Below are positions 62,321 through 64,000 of a stretch of DNA of 64,000 bases, in pieces. The stretch comes from Emydura subglobosa (lineage: Eukaryota > Chordata > Testudines > Chelidae). Made by a program: the position numbers and the translations under genes. The stretch lies in assembly GCA_007922225.1 (NCBI GenBank), contig ML679963.1, positions 2,429,794 through 2,493,793 of the forward strand, written 5' to 3'. Position 1 is the first letter of the stretch, and each line of letters begins with the position of its first letter. A model generated the notes under the pieces. That model searched no databases and was not told the origin of the DNA. It worked only from the letters and a program-made list of their open reading frames with translations.

Positions 62321-63595
62321 TTCTCTGGCAGGCTGGACTCGCCCTCTGCCCTGGCCCACGGGACCAGCCTGCCAGGGGCAGCTGAGAGCAAGGCTGTTTG
62401 GGGGCAGGTCTTAGCACCCAGGGATTCCTGCAGGAGCCACCCAGGTCCCTGTTACAGGCCGGTCCCGTGGCAGAAATGCCGGCCAGAACAGTTGTGCAGG
62501 GCTGGGGGATTTCTGCAGTGGGGTGGGCACCAGTGGTGGAGCATCCTGCGACGCAGCAGAGTAGGGGCGCTTTATTTAGCCTGCCCCGGGCTCTCTCGGG
62601 TGCTCGTGAGTCTCCCAGGGCCTCCTGTGGACCTGAGCCACCGAGCAGGAGTTATTAGCCGCAGCCTGGGCTCTAGCGGCTCCCGCTTTTAGCGCTGGAG
62701 GTGGCGGTTTAATCCCGGCTGCCTCAGCCAGGATGGCAGCCCTCACGCCAGCACTGCTCGGAGCCCTAGGCTGGCTGCAAGCTGTCCAGCGCCGTGTCAC
62801 CTCCTCCTGCTCCGAGCAGGCCTTGCCACGGGGGGAGGTCACATGCTGCCGGGGGAGAGGGTCGGAGGGCAGGGAGCCGGCAGGGAGCTCCCACGGACCC
62901 ACCTGCAACGGGCCGGCCCGTCCCTGCCAAACACCACCACGGCAGCCGGGTGGAGGGCTGCGTGGGACAGGGGGGCTGCAAGTTGAAGTGCGCACCTCTG
63001 CTGCCTGGCTCCTCCCAGCCAGGACACAGCCTTGGCTCCTGGTGCGAAAGGCAAGTCCTGGGGGGGTAGTTCAGTCCCCCTCCCCCTGGAGCCAAACTCC
63101 GGCTTAGGCGCACCAACCACCCAGGAATTGTCCTTGGACATGCAAACCACGGCTCAGCTTTCCCTGCTTTTGAGCCCTTAATGGCGGCTCCTTTCCCTCC
63201 TGGGGGAAGCAGGGCAGGGGCTGCACTCGGAATTCCACTGCAGAGGGGCCCCCCCCCTGCCCCCGCAGCTATGGCACTTCCTGGGAGAGGCGGCTCCCTG
63301 GGGGCTGGCCCCGGAATCAGAGGCTGCAGTTCAGGCTGGAGGGGCAGGCGCTGTCTGCACTCTGGGGGGAGGCTGGAAATGCGCAGGGCTATCACTCCCC
63401 AGCACCGTGCTGGGGGTGCGAATGCAGTGCTGGGGACTGGGAGCAGCTCCCAGACTCTGCCCTCCCCCAGGGGAGCTGGGACGGCTTGTGCCTGTGGCTG
63501 GAGGGATGCAAACTGGGCAACCCACTTGGGAACTGTCCTTTGGCATCAATATGGCATTGCAGAGGGGTCCGAGGAAGCACGTCACAGGGGCAGTG
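62320..63595. other. GC-rich DNA without recognised gene
   Basis: Many long ORFs on both strands reflect GC content. I find no splice-bounded exon with family resemblance and no repeat that I can name. Confidence 0.5.
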
Positions 63596-63722
63596 GGGGG
63601 TGATGGGATGGGGAGCCAGGACTTCTGGGTCCTATATCAACGCACCACTGTCTGGCGGTAGGACACAGGCATGTTACATCTCTCTCTGGGCCTCAGTTTC
63701 CTCAGCTGTAAAGTGGGGACCC
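63595..63722 (+). repeat. MIR-like SINE
   Basis: 'GGAGCCAGGACTTCTGGGTC', 'CTCTGGGCCTCAGTTTCCTC' and 'AGCTGTAAAGTGGGGACC' form a recognisable SINE head and core. Confidence 0.78.
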
Positions 63723-63905
63723 GCAGTGTTGCCAACGCTCGTGATTTTGGCATGACTCTCATGATAAGTCTTATTTTCCTTAAAGTCCCAGCTCCTGGAG
63801 TCAAGAGGATCTGGGATGTTTTCAGCCTTCATTCGTAAAGAACAAGGAAGTTTCTAGCCTTCGTGGCTGTGAAGAAAGCTTCAGAATGTGACCCCAGGCC
63901 ACCCT
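63723..63905. repeat. unnamed interspersed repeat ('catgagtctcatgat' type)
   Basis: 'CAGTGTTGCCAACGCTCGTG', 'GCATGACTCTCATGATAAGT', 'GTCCCAGCTCCTGGAGTCAA' and 'AGTTTCTAGCCTTCGTGGCT' match a repeat that I recall from turtle DNA. Its last part resembles 27385-27420 ('AGTTTCTAGCCCGCGTGGCT'), which supports a dispersed family. Confidence 0.55.
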
Positions 63906-64000
63906 CCAGGCTTAAAAAGCAGAAGGAACAGAAAGAGCCCCGAAGCTATTCTTTTTACAGAGTCTCAGGGGTTTTGGTGAGCCTGACTCGTGCTTTTGGA

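Overview
The window looks like nuclear DNA of a sauropsid vertebrate, most likely a turtle. The evidence is spliced exons of vertebrate genes, many CR1 LINE copies with the turtle/archosaur type of 3' end, a PIF/Harbinger DNA transposon beginning GGGTATGTCTACACT after a TAA, MIR-like tRNA SINEs with 'AAAGCGCTTTGAG' tails, and a DIRS-type tyrosine-recombinase retroelement. No bacterial operons, CRISPR arrays or rRNA genes were seen, and the species cannot be fixed from sequence alone.

Layout. (1) 1-10.2 kb, AT-rich: the 3' end of GOSR1 (Golgi Qb-SNARE GOS28) on the + strand. Its last two coding exons are at 4316-4398 and 5638-5762, followed by a long probable 3' UTR with a good poly(A) site near 10.17 kb. 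(2) 10.2-33.3 kb: intergenic, with CR1 copies, a dead Harbinger transposase (13.4-14.8 kb), SINEs and AT-rich low-complexity DNA. (3) 33.3-50.4 kb: TRARG1 (TUSC5), a CD225/dispanin membrane protein of GLUT4 vesicles, on the - strand with three coding exons: 50379-49984, 34132-34000 and a terminal micro-exon at 33328-33309. The 182-residue product is rebuilt here by joining these exons. Intron 1 (15.9 kb) holds a 100-base assembly gap and a 4.3-kb DIRS element missing its reverse-transcriptase core. Exon 1 lies in a strong CpG island. (4) 58.2-59.0 kb: BHLHA9, an intronless bHLH transcription-factor gene on the - strand. (5) 59-64 kb: GC-rich upstream DNA with SINEs and one non-coding block (about 61.86-62.2 kb) that resembles a conserved enhancer.

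GOSR1 and TRARG1 are convergent; BHLHA9 is upstream of TRARG1 on the same strand. The genes act in different processes: Golgi SNARE trafficking, insulin-regulated GLUT4 vesicle traffic, and limb-bud transcription. From memory, human GOSR1 is on 17q11.2 while TRARG1 and BHLHA9 are on 17p13.3, so this order may be ancestral and split in the human lineage. I found no novel multi-gene system. The points most worth a second look are the synteny, the TRARG1 micro-exon, the DIRS element and the candidate enhancer.
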